A DNA stretch of 33,497 nt from assembly GCA_964434775.1 (NCBI GenBank), contig CAYSWH010000019.1, positions 1-33,497 on the forward strand, written 5' to 3'. Origin of the DNA: CAYSWH01 sp964434775 (GTDB lineage: Bacteria > Patescibacteriota > JACMRA01). Every line of letters begins with the position of its first letter. Position 1 is the first letter of the stretch. The notes under the pieces are model-generated. The model was not told the origin of the DNA. It made no database searches and saw only the letters and a list, made by a program, of their open reading frames with translations. The position numbers and the translations under genes are program-made. Below are positions 7,441-15,920 of this stretch, one piece after another.

Positions 7441-9189
7441 ATGGAATTTAGTGTTTTAGAATCCAGGAAAAAACGTCATTACAGGTTTTTGGAAGCTTTT
7501 CTGGGAACTTGTACAATAGGATTTATCTTTTTGATAATCACAACTTCGTTTTTATTTCCGGTACATACCTCAGTTTTTTTGATTGTTTTCAGTTTTATGT
7601 GGTTGCTGAGAACTTCGATGATAATGATTTACACCATATACGGTTATAAGAATATTTCCAGGTGGAATCAATTGGAATGGCCTTCTTTTGTAAAACAACT
7701 TACCCAAAATTACGAACAAGGAAAAAAGTCCTTAGAAAAATGGAGAGAAAAATATAAAGGTGCCTTAGACTGGGAAATAAAAGTAGAAACTGATTTGGAT
7801 GAATATGAGAAGATTCAAGGAACAAAATTTGCCCAAATTGATAAGATTTATCATGCCCCTGTTTTCGCGGTGTATAAAGAGTCTACGGAAGTCTTAATAC
7901 CCTCTTTGAAAAGTATTTATAATTCAGGCTATGACCTGTCCAAAATTGTTGTATTTATCAGCCAAGAAGCGAGAGTCGGAGAAGAGTTCAACCAGAAAAT
8001 CTACGAGTCTATTTCTCAAGAAAAGTGGGTAAACACCTATAACATTTCAGAAAGAAATCTGGAAAAAGTTTATTCTGAAGAGCATGAAAGACTGATATAT
8101 TCTTCTAAAATATTCAAGGAAGTAAAACTATCCAAGAACAGGCTGAATATAGTTTTTACACAACACCCTGACGGACTTAAAGGTGAAATCAAAGGGAAAG
8201 CCAGTAATGAAGACTGGGGAGGGAGGCAGATATCTCTCTTTACCAAATCTAAAAAAATTGATCCTGAGCTGATTTTGGTGACAAGTTTGGATGCTGATTC
8301 CAGAGTCGGTCGAGATTTTTTTTACAAGCTTTCTTACAAATTTTGCGTAACTTCCGACAGATTTAATGCAGGTTTTCAGGCGACGCCAATCTATTCCAAC
8401 AACTATTTTCAATCTATTTCTATTTCCAGACTGGTTGCTACTCAAACTACACTCTATCAACTTTGCAAAAGCAGTCTAGACGGTGAAAACGAGTTCTTTG
8501 CAACTTATAGTTTACCCTTGATTACCTTACAGAAAGTTAATTTTTGGGCAAGAGATGTTATCGCTGAAGACTATCTGATATATGCTAAGTGTCTGATTCA
8601 TTTCCAAGGAAAATTTAGGGTAGTTAATTTTTACGGACAATTTATGGGAGATGGAGTGGAGGCTGAGGACTATTTGGGCACGGTTAATAATCAATATAAG
8701 CAACTCCAACGCTGGTCATGGGGAGGTGTGGAAAGTTTTCCTTACTTATTTACCCACTTCTTTTTGGATGAAAACAAACATAAGATTCCTCTAAAATTGA
8801 GGTTAAAGGTTTTGGGCCTTCTTTTTACCAATCATTTTTTTTGGGCTATTTCGCCAATTACGTTTTCTATAATTATGATACTGCCTACCTTTTTTGGAGG
8901 TCATCAATTTTTAGAAGAACCTATTTCGGTTAATCTGTGGCTATTTTCTCAATACTTTGCATGGATTAGTTTCCTCTTTTTAATAATTTACGGATTTATT
9001 ACATTTAATTTTGTGGCTAAAAGTGCACTTAATGATAGAAAAATTACCGGTTATGCAGTATTATTAATTATTCTTCAGTGGATTATTTCTCCTTTTGTAT
9101 ACGGATTGATGAGTTTTCCGGCTTTAGATTCACAATTCAGGGGAGTTAGAGGTAAATATTTAAGTTTTTGGGTTACTCCTAAAAAGTAA
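7441..9189 (+). CDS. Processive family-2 glycosyltransferase, integral membrane
   Basis: The 582-residue protein has the GT2 catalytic set: Asp284/Asp286 in LDADSR for nucleotide-sugar and metal binding, the catalytic Glu376-Asp377 in IAEDYLIY, and a Q421-x-x-RW motif (QLQRW) of the kind found in cellulose, chitin and hyaluronan synthases. Two transmembrane helices lie at about 20-70 and about four more from 455 to 570. The acceptor and sugar cannot be read from the sequence; the enzyme may make or export a cell-surface polysaccharide. It follows gatC by 21 bases and converges on the murA-like gene with three bases between stops. No PilZ domain is seen. Confidence 0.85.
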   Translation: MEFSVLESRKKRHYRFLEAFLGTCTIGFIFLIITTSFLFPVHTSVFLIVFSFMWLLRTSMIMIYTIYGYKNISRWNQLEWPSFVKQLTQNYEQGKKSLEKWREKYKGALDWEIKVETDLDEYEKIQGTKFAQIDKIYHAPVFAVYKESTEVLIPSLKSIYNSGYDLSKIVVFISQEARVGEEFNQKIYESISQEKWVNTYNISERNLEKVYSEEHERLIYSSKIFKEVKLSKNRLNIVFTQHPDGLKGEIKGKASNEDWGGRQISLFTKSKKIDPELILVTSLDADSRVGRDFFYKLSYKFCVTSDRFNAGFQATPIYSNNYFQSISISRLVATQTTLYQLCKSSLDGENEFFATYSLPLITLQKVNFWARDVIAEDYLIYAKCLIHFQGKFRVVNFYGQFMGDGVEAEDYLGTVNNQYKQLQRWSWGGVESFPYLFTHFFLDENKHKIPLKLRLKVLGLLFTNHFFWAISPITFSIIMILPTFFGGHQFLEEPISVNLWLFSQYFAWISFLFLIIYGFITFNFVAKSALNDRKITGYAVLLIILQWIISPFVYGLMSFPALDSQFRGVRGKYLSFWVTPKK

Positions 9190-9192
9190 AGC

Positions 9193-10731
9193 TTACATTT
9201 CGCTAACTATTTCAATTTGTGCACCAAGCTTATTAAGCCTTTCCGCCACTTCCTCATATCCTCGGCTAATTGAATAAACATTTCTTAAAGTAGAAACTCC
9301 GGGTGCAGCCAGCATGCCGATTAGAATTATCATTGCCGGCCTCAAAGCAGGGGGACAAACTACTTGTGCAGGTTTGAAAGAATTCGGACCTTCAACAAAA
9401 ACTCTGTGAGGATCTGCCAGAATCATATTTACGCCTAACTTAGTCAGCTCCATGTAATATAGGGCCCTGTTTTCATAAACCCAATCATGAATTAGAGTTG
9501 TTCCTTCGGCCAAAGCAGCGATGGGAACAAAAAAAGGTAAATTATCAATATTGATACCCGGGTACGGACGGCTGTATATCTTTTCATCCAGAGTCTTAAG
9601 CTTTGAAGGGTAGGTCGTAATATCTACCAGATCAGTGTATCCGTTATAGGACTTATACTTTTTACTTTGCTTATATTTTAGACCCATCTTCTTTAGTTTA
9701 TATAGCTCCAATTCGAGAAAATCTATCGGACATCTTTTGACGGTTATGCTAGAATTGGTAACTATGGCCGCACTTAAGAACATCATGCTTTCAATGGGGT
9801 CTTCTGAAATATGATATTCGATGGTCTTATTGATTTCTTCTTGACCGTAAACGATTAAAGTTGTCGTTCCTACTCCTTCTATTCTTACGCCACATTTTTG
9901 CAGGAAGTAACATACATCTCTTACCATGTAGTTGGAACTGGCAAATTTGAGTACTGTCTTTCCCGGGATTTTGGCAGCTGCAAGGAGAAGATTTTCAGTA
10001 GCAGTGTCACCTGATTCAAACATTACAATTTCTCTGGACTTAAGGTCTTTTACCTTTACTTCATATGCAGTATTACTTACCTTTATTCTAATGCCCATTT
10101 CTTCAAATCCGTACAAATGAGCGGAAGCACTTCGTTTTCCTAATTTACATCCTTGGGCATGGGGAATTTTAAATTCTTTAAGCCGATGGACTAAAGGTCC
10201 TAGAAACATTAATATGGAACGGGTCTTAATCGCTGATTCTACGTTTAATTTTTCCAAATTGTATTCTTTTGGCGGTAAAATTTCCAGATCGCTTTCACCG
10301 ATCCATTTTACTTGAACTCCAATGCTTAAGAGAACCTCAACCATTCTGTTCACCTCTTCAATTCGAGGCATTCCTCTTAAAATGGTCTTAGAATCATTCA
10401 GAAGAGAGGCACAGATAACTCCCATAGCTCCGTTTTTGGAGGTGTTGGTGTTTACTTGACCATTTAGTTCGTGACCTCCCCTAATCTTGAAGTCTATGGT
10501 ATTTGAGGCTAAGGAGACAACCTTTCGTTGTAAAACATGGCTAATCTTACTAAGCATTTCCGTAGTAAAATTTTGCTCACCCTTTTCCATTCTGGCCACT
10601 GCGCTTTGGGATGTGGAAAGTAACTTAGCAAACTCTTCCTGAGTCCAACCTTTCCATTCTCTAACTTCTCTGATAAAATTACCTATTTTAAGTTGTTGAG
10701 TGATATCTTTCTGATCTGTCATAGAAACCAA
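9193..10731 (-). CDS. murA: UDP-GlcNAc 1-carboxyvinyltransferase (MurA) fused to N-terminal XRE-type HTH
   Basis: MurA transfers enolpyruvate from PEP to UDP-GlcNAc, the first committed step of peptidoglycan synthesis. Residues about 15-72 form a lambda-Cro/XRE helix-turn-helix (GWTQEEFAKLLSTSQSAVAR). Residues 79-512 are the EPSP-synthase-like MurA fold. The residues that matter are kept: Lys99 in SKNGAMG, the catalytic Cys195 and Arg200 in GCKLGKR, Asp396 in PGINIDNLPF, and Arg490 in SISRGYEE. The enzyme is therefore probably active, although several stretches are diverged from typical MurA. Ordinary MurA is about 420 residues with no HTH, so the extra 78 residues explain the length. The first Met (10731) and the fourth residue Met are both possible starts. 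An inverted repeat spans the promoter and could be bound by the fused HTH. Confidence 0.9.
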   Translation of the reverse strand: MVSMTDQKDITQQLKIGNFIREVREWKGWTQEEFAKLLSTSQSAVARMEKGEQNFTTEMLSKISHVLQRKVVSLASNTIDFKIRGGHELNGQVNTNTSKNGAMGVICASLLNDSKTILRGMPRIEEVNRMVEVLLSIGVQVKWIGESDLEILPPKEYNLEKLNVESAIKTRSILMFLGPLVHRLKEFKIPHAQGCKLGKRSASAHLYGFEEMGIRIKVSNTAYEVKVKDLKSREIVMFESGDTATENLLLAAAKIPGKTVLKFASSNYMVRDVCYFLQKCGVRIEGVGTTTLIVYGQEEINKTIEYHISEDPIESMMFLSAAIVTNSSITVKRCPIDFLELELYKLKKMGLKYKQSKKYKSYNGYTDLVDITTYPSKLKTLDEKIYSRPYPGINIDNLPFFVPIAALAEGTTLIHDWVYENRALYYMELTKLGVNMILADPHRVFVEGPNSFKPAQVVCPPALRPAMIILIGMLAAPGVSTLRNVYSISRGYEEVAERLNKLGAQIEIVSEM

Positions 10732-10740
10732 AAAATTTAC

Positions 10741-10789
10741 AGTAAGTATCTCATATTTGCTATAGGATTTGTCTTTGTCAAGACTTACT
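10741..10789 (-). promoter_or_regulatory. murA promoter inside a 7-bp inverted repeat, possible operator
   Basis: On the minus strand TTGACA (10776-10781) is followed at 17 bases by AAATAT (10753-10758). AGTAAGT at 10741-10747 and ACTTACT at 10783-10789 form a perfect 7-bp inverted repeat that brackets both promoter boxes. This geometry suits autoregulation by the HTH fused to MurA, but a 7-bp match can arise by chance in AT-rich DNA. Confidence 0.4.
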
Positions 10790-11208
10790 TCTAAATATGT
10801 TAATTTGCTATTACATCAAAATCGCCGCCAACTTTGACTTATAAGTTTGAAGTTCTTCTGTATAATTTATAACCAACTCAGATCGGATTGGGACTTTTTT
10901 GAAACCACAAATTACTGGTTTATCTCTTTTTCAAAGTTGTTTTGGATAACAATAAAATATTTAAGTATCCTAATTTGAATTTATTTGAGTATAGCTCAAA
11001 AAAGTAGATACAGTCGATCCGAATATAACCTATACAGACTTGTCACGGCGAACTTGTTTCGGCATCTCTTCGAATAGACCCAGAAGTAAATTCAGGATGA
11101 ACACTTGGCAAGTGACGGAGAAAAATTTGGAAGTGTCTAGGTTTAAGGGGGGCTGGCTATAAGATTCTACAAGTGTAAAATTTGAAACAAGTTGGGTATA
11201 TATATCAT
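10790..11208. other. Noncoding region between murA and uvrC
   Basis: There is no plausible gene in these 419 bases. They contain a plus-strand TATAAT at 10861-10866 followed by short hairpin-prone DNA (10872-10945, for example AAACC pairing with GGTTT before a T-rich stretch), then dispersed repeat copy A at 11013-11162. A short RNA starting near 10873 is possible but not demonstrated. Confidence 0.5.
11013..11162 (+). repeat. Dispersed imperfect repeat, copy A (MITE- or REP-like)
   Basis: This 150-bp noncoding element is homologous to the reverse complement of 21900-22120. The outer 54 bases at the left (from GTCGATCC, through ATAACCTATACA and CTTGTCACG, to TTGTTTCGGCATC) and about 54 bases at the right (CAGGATGA, CTTGGCAAG, AAAATTTGGAA, TGTCTAG) match at roughly 85% by eye; the centres differ. 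AACCTATACA near the left and the complement of TGTCTAGGTT near the right form imperfect terminal inverted repeats. It carries no ORF and begins 46 bases past the stop of the truncated uvrC. Confidence 0.75.
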
Positions 11209-12189
11209 TTACTGAGCTAGCCGAAATGTTTGCAAAAGGATCGGAGCCGAATCGGCTTGCAGGGAAGAGTAATTTTTTAAAAAACGCTGGAGAAAGGAAA
11301 ATTCAAGTTGATTTTCTTCATCTGATTCACTACCTGATAACAAAAAGTTGTTGTTATTTGTTACTTTTCCTTCCCTAATAGTTTGGAGAAAAATGCTTCC
11401 GATCGTTAAACCGTCATGATTTTTTTCTGTTACTAGCGTTATTAAGTCTATGTCTTGAGGGTGTGGCAGGGTAATTTTTTGGGTTTCAAGGGTTGCCCTA
11501 AGAATTTTAAATCTGTCCCTCCATAGTGCTGCCAGTTCAAAGTTTCCAAGTTTGACCGCTTCATGCATCTTATTATGAAGAAATGATTCAACCGGTTTAG
11601 TTTTTCCTTTGAGGACATTTTTAATTTGCTCGATTTTTTGTTTATATTCCTCTGGAGATTCTTGATTGTTGCAGATACCCTCACATTGTTTAATGCCAAC
11701 ATAGGCACAAGGTTTATTTTGAATTTTTCTTTCTTGACAGTAGGGGAAAATTGTTCTCAAAATTCTTAAGGTTTCCTCTATTGAGTACTTTTGAGTATAG
11801 GGGCCAAAATAGAGGCTTTTGGGGTCGTATTTTCTTCTGGTTAAAAAAATTCCCGGAATCTCGTCATCGGTAATCCTTATATATATGTAGCTTTTGTCGT
11901 CTTTTAGTAAAATATTATATTTGGGTTGCAGACTGTGAACTAAGTTTGCTTCCAAAATCAAACTTTCTTTTTCTGAATCTACTATAGTGTATTCGATCCT
12001 TTCGATTTGGCTGATCATCAGAGAAGTTCTCTGATTATGGAATCGGCTATTTTGAAAATAACTGTTTATCCGGTTTTTTAGATTTTTTGCCTTTCCAATA
12101 TATAATAAACTGTCATCAAAGGAATAAAACCTATAAACTCCTGGTTTTGTTGGTAAGTTTTTTAAAATCTCAGAAAATTTTTTATTCAT
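11209..12189 (-). CDS. uvrC: UvrC-like protein lacking the C-terminal nuclease half (Cho-like)
   Basis: UvrC makes both incisions in nucleotide excision repair. These 326 residues hold the GIY-YIG domain for the 3' cut (GVY 17-19, YIG 30-32, Arg40, Glu80, Asn82), the four Cys of the iron-sulfur cluster (151, 161, 169, 173) and the UVR motif at about 198-235 that contacts UvrB. The protein then ends just where the linker to the RNase-H-like domain should begin. The 5'-incision domain and the helix-hairpin-helix pair of full UvrC (about 600 residues) are missing, and the downstream DNA does not encode them in any frame. It resembles E. coli Cho in domain content but keeps UVR. A dispersed repeat lies just downstream, which suggests a truncation event. 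It may still make the 3' cut, or be a decaying gene. Confidence 0.88.
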   Translation of the reverse strand: MNKKFSEILKNLPTKPGVYRFYSFDDSLLYIGKAKNLKNRINSYFQNSRFHNQRTSLMISQIERIEYTIVDSEKESLILEANLVHSLQPKYNILLKDDKSYIYIRITDDEIPGIFLTRRKYDPKSLYFGPYTQKYSIEETLRILRTIFPYCQERKIQNKPCAYVGIKQCEGICNNQESPEEYKQKIEQIKNVLKGKTKPVESFLHNKMHEAVKLGNFELAALWRDRFKILRATLETQKITLPHPQDIDLITLVTEKNHDGLTIGSIFLQTIREGKVTNNNNFLLSGSESDEENQLEFSFLQRFLKNYSSLQADSAPILLQTFRLAQ

Positions 12190-12692
12190 TGCAGATTCTC
12201 TTTTGATTTAATAAAAAAATGATTTTAAGCAGTTGATTCTTTAAAATAACTTAGTTGATTTTTTCTGTTATTAGTTAAAAAGGTGGTTTTATAAATATAT
12301 ATTTCTCGGACATAAGTCAAGTAGAGATTGTATTTATCCGGAGCTATTAATTAATCTAGATTGAAAGTGATTTATTAGCAGAATTTTAAAATATAAAAAC
12401 TGCAGTCGGAGCGAAATTTTTCCAGTGATTTCTAATAAAGAGTACGGTTCGATACTGTACCAATAAATTTTTTCTTCTGAGTCATAATAACTCTAAACTC
12501 AATTATTCTTGAGATGGAAATGTTATAAGATCTCTCTCGCCCTAAGAAGTTTAGGGGAAAAATGATTATTCTTGTCCTATGTAATAAAGAAAATCTTCCA
12601 TCGACAGTCTGCCTTAACCAGACTTTCTTTAAAAGAGAGAAATTTGAAATTCATAGCTATTTACGAATTTCGTTATTTTGCTTTCAGAATAA
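12190..12692. other. Noncoding region between uvrC and ndk
   Basis: No gene is supported in these 503 bases, which are AT-rich. Besides the uvrC promoter there are two small hairpins: CCCTAA/TTAGGG around 12540-12556 and AGTCTG/CAGACT around 12604-12625. Neither is followed by a convincing U-tract in a direction that fits a neighbouring gene. No known RNA family was recognised. Confidence 0.45.
12292..12320 (-). promoter_or_regulatory. Probable promoter for uvrC
   Basis: On the minus strand TTGACT (12315-12320) and TATTTA (12292-12297) are 17 bases apart. This leaves a leader of about 95 nt before the uvrC ATG at 12189. Confidence 0.4.
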
Positions 12693-13313
12693 TTAGTAGA
12701 ATTTATTGTAAAGGATTTCTTCACCTGCTAATTTATAATCAACCAAGTTAGTTCCAAACCAAAGCTCAATTTCTTTTTTGGCCTCATCTACAGTTTCCGA
12801 AGCGTGGAATAGGTTATGAATAGCTCTGCCTTCAACATTGGCTATTGCCGGCGAATCTGCAGAAAAATCACCCCTAATCGTACCTGTTTCAGCTTTAAAA
12901 GGAAGGGTGTGACCGGCTAATTTTCTAACTACTTCCACGACCTGTATTCCTTCAACTACCAGGCAAATAATCGGTCCGGAAGTCATATAATCAATCAGGC
13001 TCTCCACAACTTTTTCGCCGATTTCTTTTTTATTGTTAGTTCCAAGAAACTCAATCGGGTCTAGACCGAGACTATCAAATGTGGATAATCCCTTATCTCC
13101 GATTCTTTCAACCCAAGCAGAATCGTTTACAGGATAATGTTTTTTAATCTGCTCTTGAGTAGCCAGTTGCATATTTAGAGCTACAATTTTTAGGCCGGTG
13201 TTTTCTAATCTGGAAAGGATTTGACCCGTTAGATTCCTTTTAACTCCATCAGGCTTAATAATGCAAAAGGTTTGTTGCTTTTTAATTTCTTGTATCTTAC
13301 TATTACCAGTCAT
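12693..13313 (-). CDS. ndk: Nucleoside diphosphate kinase with internal insertion
   Basis: Ndk moves the gamma-phosphate of ATP to nucleoside diphosphates through a phosphohistidine and balances NTP and dNTP pools. Lys20 in CIIKPDGV and the phosphorylated His170 in NLFHASET are both present, as is the RGDF segment near 147-150. The protein is 206 residues against about 140-150 for standard Ndk. The extra length lies mainly at residues about 60-108, between the helix after KHYPV and the SGPI strand, plus a 10-residue N-terminal extension. Longer Ndk forms of this type are known from archaea and candidate-phylum genomes. The promoter lies so close to the ATG that the mRNA is probably leaderless. 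Confidence 0.93.
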   Translation of the reverse strand: MTGNSKIQEIKKQQTFCIIKPDGVKRNLTGQILSRLENTGLKIVALNMQLATQEQIKKHYPVNDSAWVERIGDKGLSTFDSLGLDPIEFLGTNNKKEIGEKVVESLIDYMTSGPIICLVVEGIQVVEVVRKLAGHTLPFKAETGTIRGDFSADSPAIANVEGRAIHNLFHASETVDEAKKEIELWFGTNLVDYKLAGEEILYNKFY

Positions 13314-13322
13314 ATAAATAAT

Positions 13323-13350
13323 AAATTAATTATCTGCCGATTTTTGTCAA
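13323..13350 (-). promoter_or_regulatory. Promoter for ndk, likely leaderless
   Basis: On the minus strand TTGACA (13345-13350) and TAATTT (13323-13328) are 16 bases apart. Transcription would start only a few bases before the ATG at 13313. Confidence 0.5.
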
Positions 13351-13520
13351 AGCGCTATACTTTAATATAGTAACACTATTTATAGTTTATAATCAGCCTT
13401 AGTACATATTAAATATGTATTTAAGAAAAGAATTAGGAAAAATTAATTAGAAATTTTCTTTATAAGCTAATTCTTTGGTCTTTTTTTCTATAACTTAATT
13501 CTGAAATTAGTATGATTTTC

Positions 13521-13549
13521 TTGACAAATTTACTGAAAAAAGGTAATTT
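13521..13549 (+). promoter_or_regulatory. Promoter for tRNA-Thr
   Basis: A perfect TTGACA (13521-13526) and TAATTT (13544-13549) are 17 bases apart. The tRNA begins at 13560, so the 5' leader is only a few bases. Confidence 0.65.
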
Positions 13550-13559
13550 TTAGTTATTT

Positions 13560-13635
13560 GCCAGATTAGCTCAGTTGGTAGAGCAACGGTTTTGTAAACC
13601 GTCGGTCGTCAGTTCGAGTCTGACATCTGGCTCCA
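13560..13635 (+). tRNA. tRNA-Thr (anticodon TGT)
   Basis: The 76 bases fold as a standard class I tRNA. The acceptor stem is GCCAGAT with ATCTGGC, the D-arm is AGCTCAGTTGGTAGAGC, the anticodon loop TTTGTAA gives anticodon TGT, and the T-arm contains TTCGAGT. The 3' CCA is encoded. It has its own promoter and terminator and is monocistronic. Confidence 0.97.
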
Positions 13636-13652
13636 AGTGTATTTTTTTTCAA

Positions 13653-13675
13653 CCTCTGTTATCAGAGGATTTTTT
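13653..13675 (+). terminator. Intrinsic terminator of tRNA-Thr
   Basis: CCTCTG and CAGAGG form a perfect 6-bp stem with a TTAT loop, followed by A and six T residues. It lies 17 bases after the tRNA. Confidence 0.85.
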
Positions 13676-13694
13676 ATTATTTTGTAAATAATCC

Positions 13695-13723
13695 TTGTCA
13701 AAATAGTTGCCTTGTAATATAAT
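13695..13723 (+). promoter_or_regulatory. Promoter for pilM
   Basis: TTGTCA (13695-13700) and a perfect TATAAT (13718-13723) are 17 bases apart. The leader is about 30 nt and carries AAGGA about 12 bases before the ATG at 13761, one of the few Shine-Dalgarno-like sites in the window. Confidence 0.7.
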
Positions 13724-13760
13724 TAGAGTCAATAAACATGATCAAGGATGCATCAAATAA

Positions 13761-14786
13761 ATGTTTTCAGATAAACGAATAATTGGTCTGGATATCGGCT
13801 CTGATACCATCAAAATGGTGGAAGTGGTATTCAAATCAAAAGGTAAAGAATTGGTGACATATGGCATAGCCAATCATAATTTGGCTTTAGAGGGGTATTG
13901 GGATAGTTCGAGGCTAAGACAAATCGGAATGATTGTCGGGGATATTCTTGATTCAGGTGATTTTGCCGGCATCAGAACAGTAATGAGTGTTCAAAGTAAA
14001 GATGTCTATGTTACTACTATGGACTTTGAGGCTGAATGGAATAAAAAACAGATTAAACAGGAAATCGATAAGCAGGCACCCTATTTTTTGCCTTATCCTC
14101 CTGATGAGATGAGACTTTCTTGGAGTTTAATCAAAAACGATCCCAGGATAGTTTCTTATACCGGTAAGCAAAGAGTGATCATTAATGCTCTGCCGGACTT
14201 TGTAATAGAAAACAGTAAAAATCTTTTAGAACATATAAATTTGGAAGGAGCGGCATTAGAAAACCAAACTATTTCCCAAATTCGATCTTGTCTGGATCCT
14301 GACAGGGGAAACACTATATTGATGGATATTGGAGGAAAAAGTACTACTTTTAGTATAGTGGTGGATGGTATTTTAAGATCCAGTTCGCACATTCCTTTTG
14401 GAACAGATAAAATAACTTTTGATTTAGCAGAATCTATGGGTTTGGATATGATTTCCGCGGAATATTTTAAAAGAGACCTCGGTTTAGTAAATCTTTCTCA
14501 CCTTCCCAAACAAGTAATTGATACCTTTTCGGTTTTAAAGTCAGAGTTGCACACTTTTACCGATCTGAATATAAAAGTTGCTCAAAATCCTCACAAAGTA
14601 GTTCTTACCGGCGGAGGAGTTTACACTCCCGGATTTGTAGAATTTTTCAAAGATTTTGAGATACCGGTATATGTCGCCAATGCTTTTAAAAACATTAAAG
14701 TAGCTGACGGCTTGATGCCTTATGTAACACCTGTTGCCAATCAACTTTCAACTTCAATCGGCCTAGCCCAAAGAGATGACGTCTAA
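13761..14786 (+). CDS. pilM: Type IV pilus assembly protein PilM (actin-like ATPase)
   Basis: PilM is the cytoplasmic actin-fold ATPase of the type IV pilus inner-membrane platform; it binds the tail of PilN. The 341 residues start with the phosphate-1 motif IGLDIGSDTIKMVEV, keep a second phosphate motif (ILMDIGGKSTTFSIV near residues 193-207) and the adenosine-binding VVLTGGGVYTPG near 282, and contain the SHS2-like insert between them. No other pil gene is next to it; the usual partners pilN, pilO, pilB and pilC must lie elsewhere. Type IV pili are thought to serve attachment and DNA uptake in this type of bacterium. It converges on galU with a single base between the genes. Confidence 0.9.
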   Translation: MFSDKRIIGLDIGSDTIKMVEVVFKSKGKELVTYGIANHNLALEGYWDSSRLRQIGMIVGDILDSGDFAGIRTVMSVQSKDVYVTTMDFEAEWNKKQIKQEIDKQAPYFLPYPPDEMRLSWSLIKNDPRIVSYTGKQRVIINALPDFVIENSKNLLEHINLEGAALENQTISQIRSCLDPDRGNTILMDIGGKSTTFSIVVDGILRSSSHIPFGTDKITFDLAESMGLDMISAEYFKRDLGLVNLSHLPKQVIDTFSVLKSELHTFTDLNIKVAQNPHKVVLTGGGVYTPGFVEFFKDFEIPVYVANAFKNIKVADGLMPYVTPVANQLSTSIGLAQRDDV

Positions 14787-14787
14787 A

Positions 14788-15702
14788 TTAAGAAGTTACC
14801 GGCGGGAAATCTTTTGAGTTCTCTAGTTCTTCGATTCTTTGCTTCAAGAAATCGTAAAAATCGTCTTTAATATCCTTTCTTTGGAGAGCAATATCTACAG
14901 TAGCTTTGAGAAAACCAATTTTATCACCACAGTCGTATCCAGGCTTTTGAGGCTTGAGTGCATAAATCGGTTTATTGTCCTGCGTCATGGCCACCAGGGC
15001 ATCTGCTACTCTGATTTCACCGTCACCGGCCGTTGATTGACTGTTTTCCAAGTATTTTATTACTTCGGGCGTAATTATAAAGTACCCTGCATTAATTAAA
15101 TTTGAGGGAGCTTTCTCAACCTCCGGCTTCTCTACGAAAGCATTTACTTTTACTATGTCTTCATTTTCGGTGGGCTCAAAATCGATTACTCCGTATTTAC
15201 TGACATGTTCTCTCGGGACCGAGTCGGCACAAATGACAGGATCTCTTTTTTCGTTATATATTTCAATAATTTTTCTAATGGATTTATTACTTTTGGGCAT
15301 TAAATAATCAGGAAAAACTACCAGAATTGATTCGTTAGGATCAATAAACGGTCTGGCACAAAGTAGAGCGTGACCGTCTCCTTTTTGTTCCGGCTGCCTT
15401 ACATATGCAAAATGGGCTAGCTCATCGATTTTCTGAACCTCTTTTAAAAGTTCAAGTTTATTTTTCTGACTAAGGGTTATTTCTAATTCAAAGCCTTTAT
15501 CAAAATGATTCTCAATACTATTCTTTCCTCTTCCGGTAATAAAAATTATTTCTTCAATTCCTGCCTCCGTAGCTTCTTCAACTAAATATTGGATAATGGG
15601 CTTATCTACGATAGGTAGCATTTCTTTGGGTTGAGCCTTTGTAGCAGGTAGAAAGCGAGTGCCAAATCCGGCTACTACAAAAATAGCTTTTTTGATTGCC
15701 AT
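14788..15702 (-). CDS. galU: UTP-glucose-1-phosphate uridylyltransferase
   Basis: GalU makes UDP-glucose from UTP and glucose-1-phosphate, feeding cell-surface glycan synthesis. The 304 residues match the bacterial family. The nucleotide-binding signature near residues 11-24 (GFGTRFLPATKAQPKEMLP) has Phe where Leu is common. The IVDKPIIQYLVEEA segment follows, and the sugar-binding region FVEKP near residue 183 and NAGYFI near 200 are present. A strong promoter lies upstream on the same strand. UDP-glucose from this enzyme could feed the GT2 enzyme at 7441-9189, although the two are not linked. Confidence 0.95.
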   Translation of the reverse strand: MAIKKAIFVVAGFGTRFLPATKAQPKEMLPIVDKPIIQYLVEEATEAGIEEIIFITGRGKNSIENHFDKGFELEITLSQKNKLELLKEVQKIDELAHFAYVRQPEQKGDGHALLCARPFIDPNESILVVFPDYLMPKSNKSIRKIIEIYNEKRDPVICADSVPREHVSKYGVIDFEPTENEDIVKVNAFVEKPEVEKAPSNLINAGYFIITPEVIKYLENSQSTAGDGEIRVADALVAMTQDNKPIYALKPQKPGYDCGDKIGFLKATVDIALQRKDIKDDFYDFLKQRIEELENSKDFPPVTS

Positions 15703-15745
15703 AATTTCTTTAGTTTCTTTAAAGTAAGTTGTAATTTAGCTTACA

Positions 15746-15774
15746 ATATTATGACTTTATTAGCAAAATGTCAA
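15746..15774 (-). promoter_or_regulatory. Promoter for galU
   Basis: On the minus strand a perfect TTGACA (15769-15774) and TAATAT (15746-15751) are 17 bases apart, about 35 bases before the ATG at 15702. Confidence 0.65.
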
Positions 15775-15920
15775 ACCATAATTTGCTAAAATGTTTAACT
15801 GTAAGTCACTAAACTATACTATTCAAAAAAAACTTAAGTCGAGAGGAAACAGCTGGCTGGAAGTGAATAGTTGGGCGGGTTCGGAAAAAGTGAGAGTATT
15901 ATTTGTCAAAAATATCATAA

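Noticed and set aside
11013..11162. Integron attC site
   Set aside because: The size and hairpins fit, but the R-box consensus (RYYYAAC and GTTRRRY) does not match at either end, and no integrase or cassette array is present.
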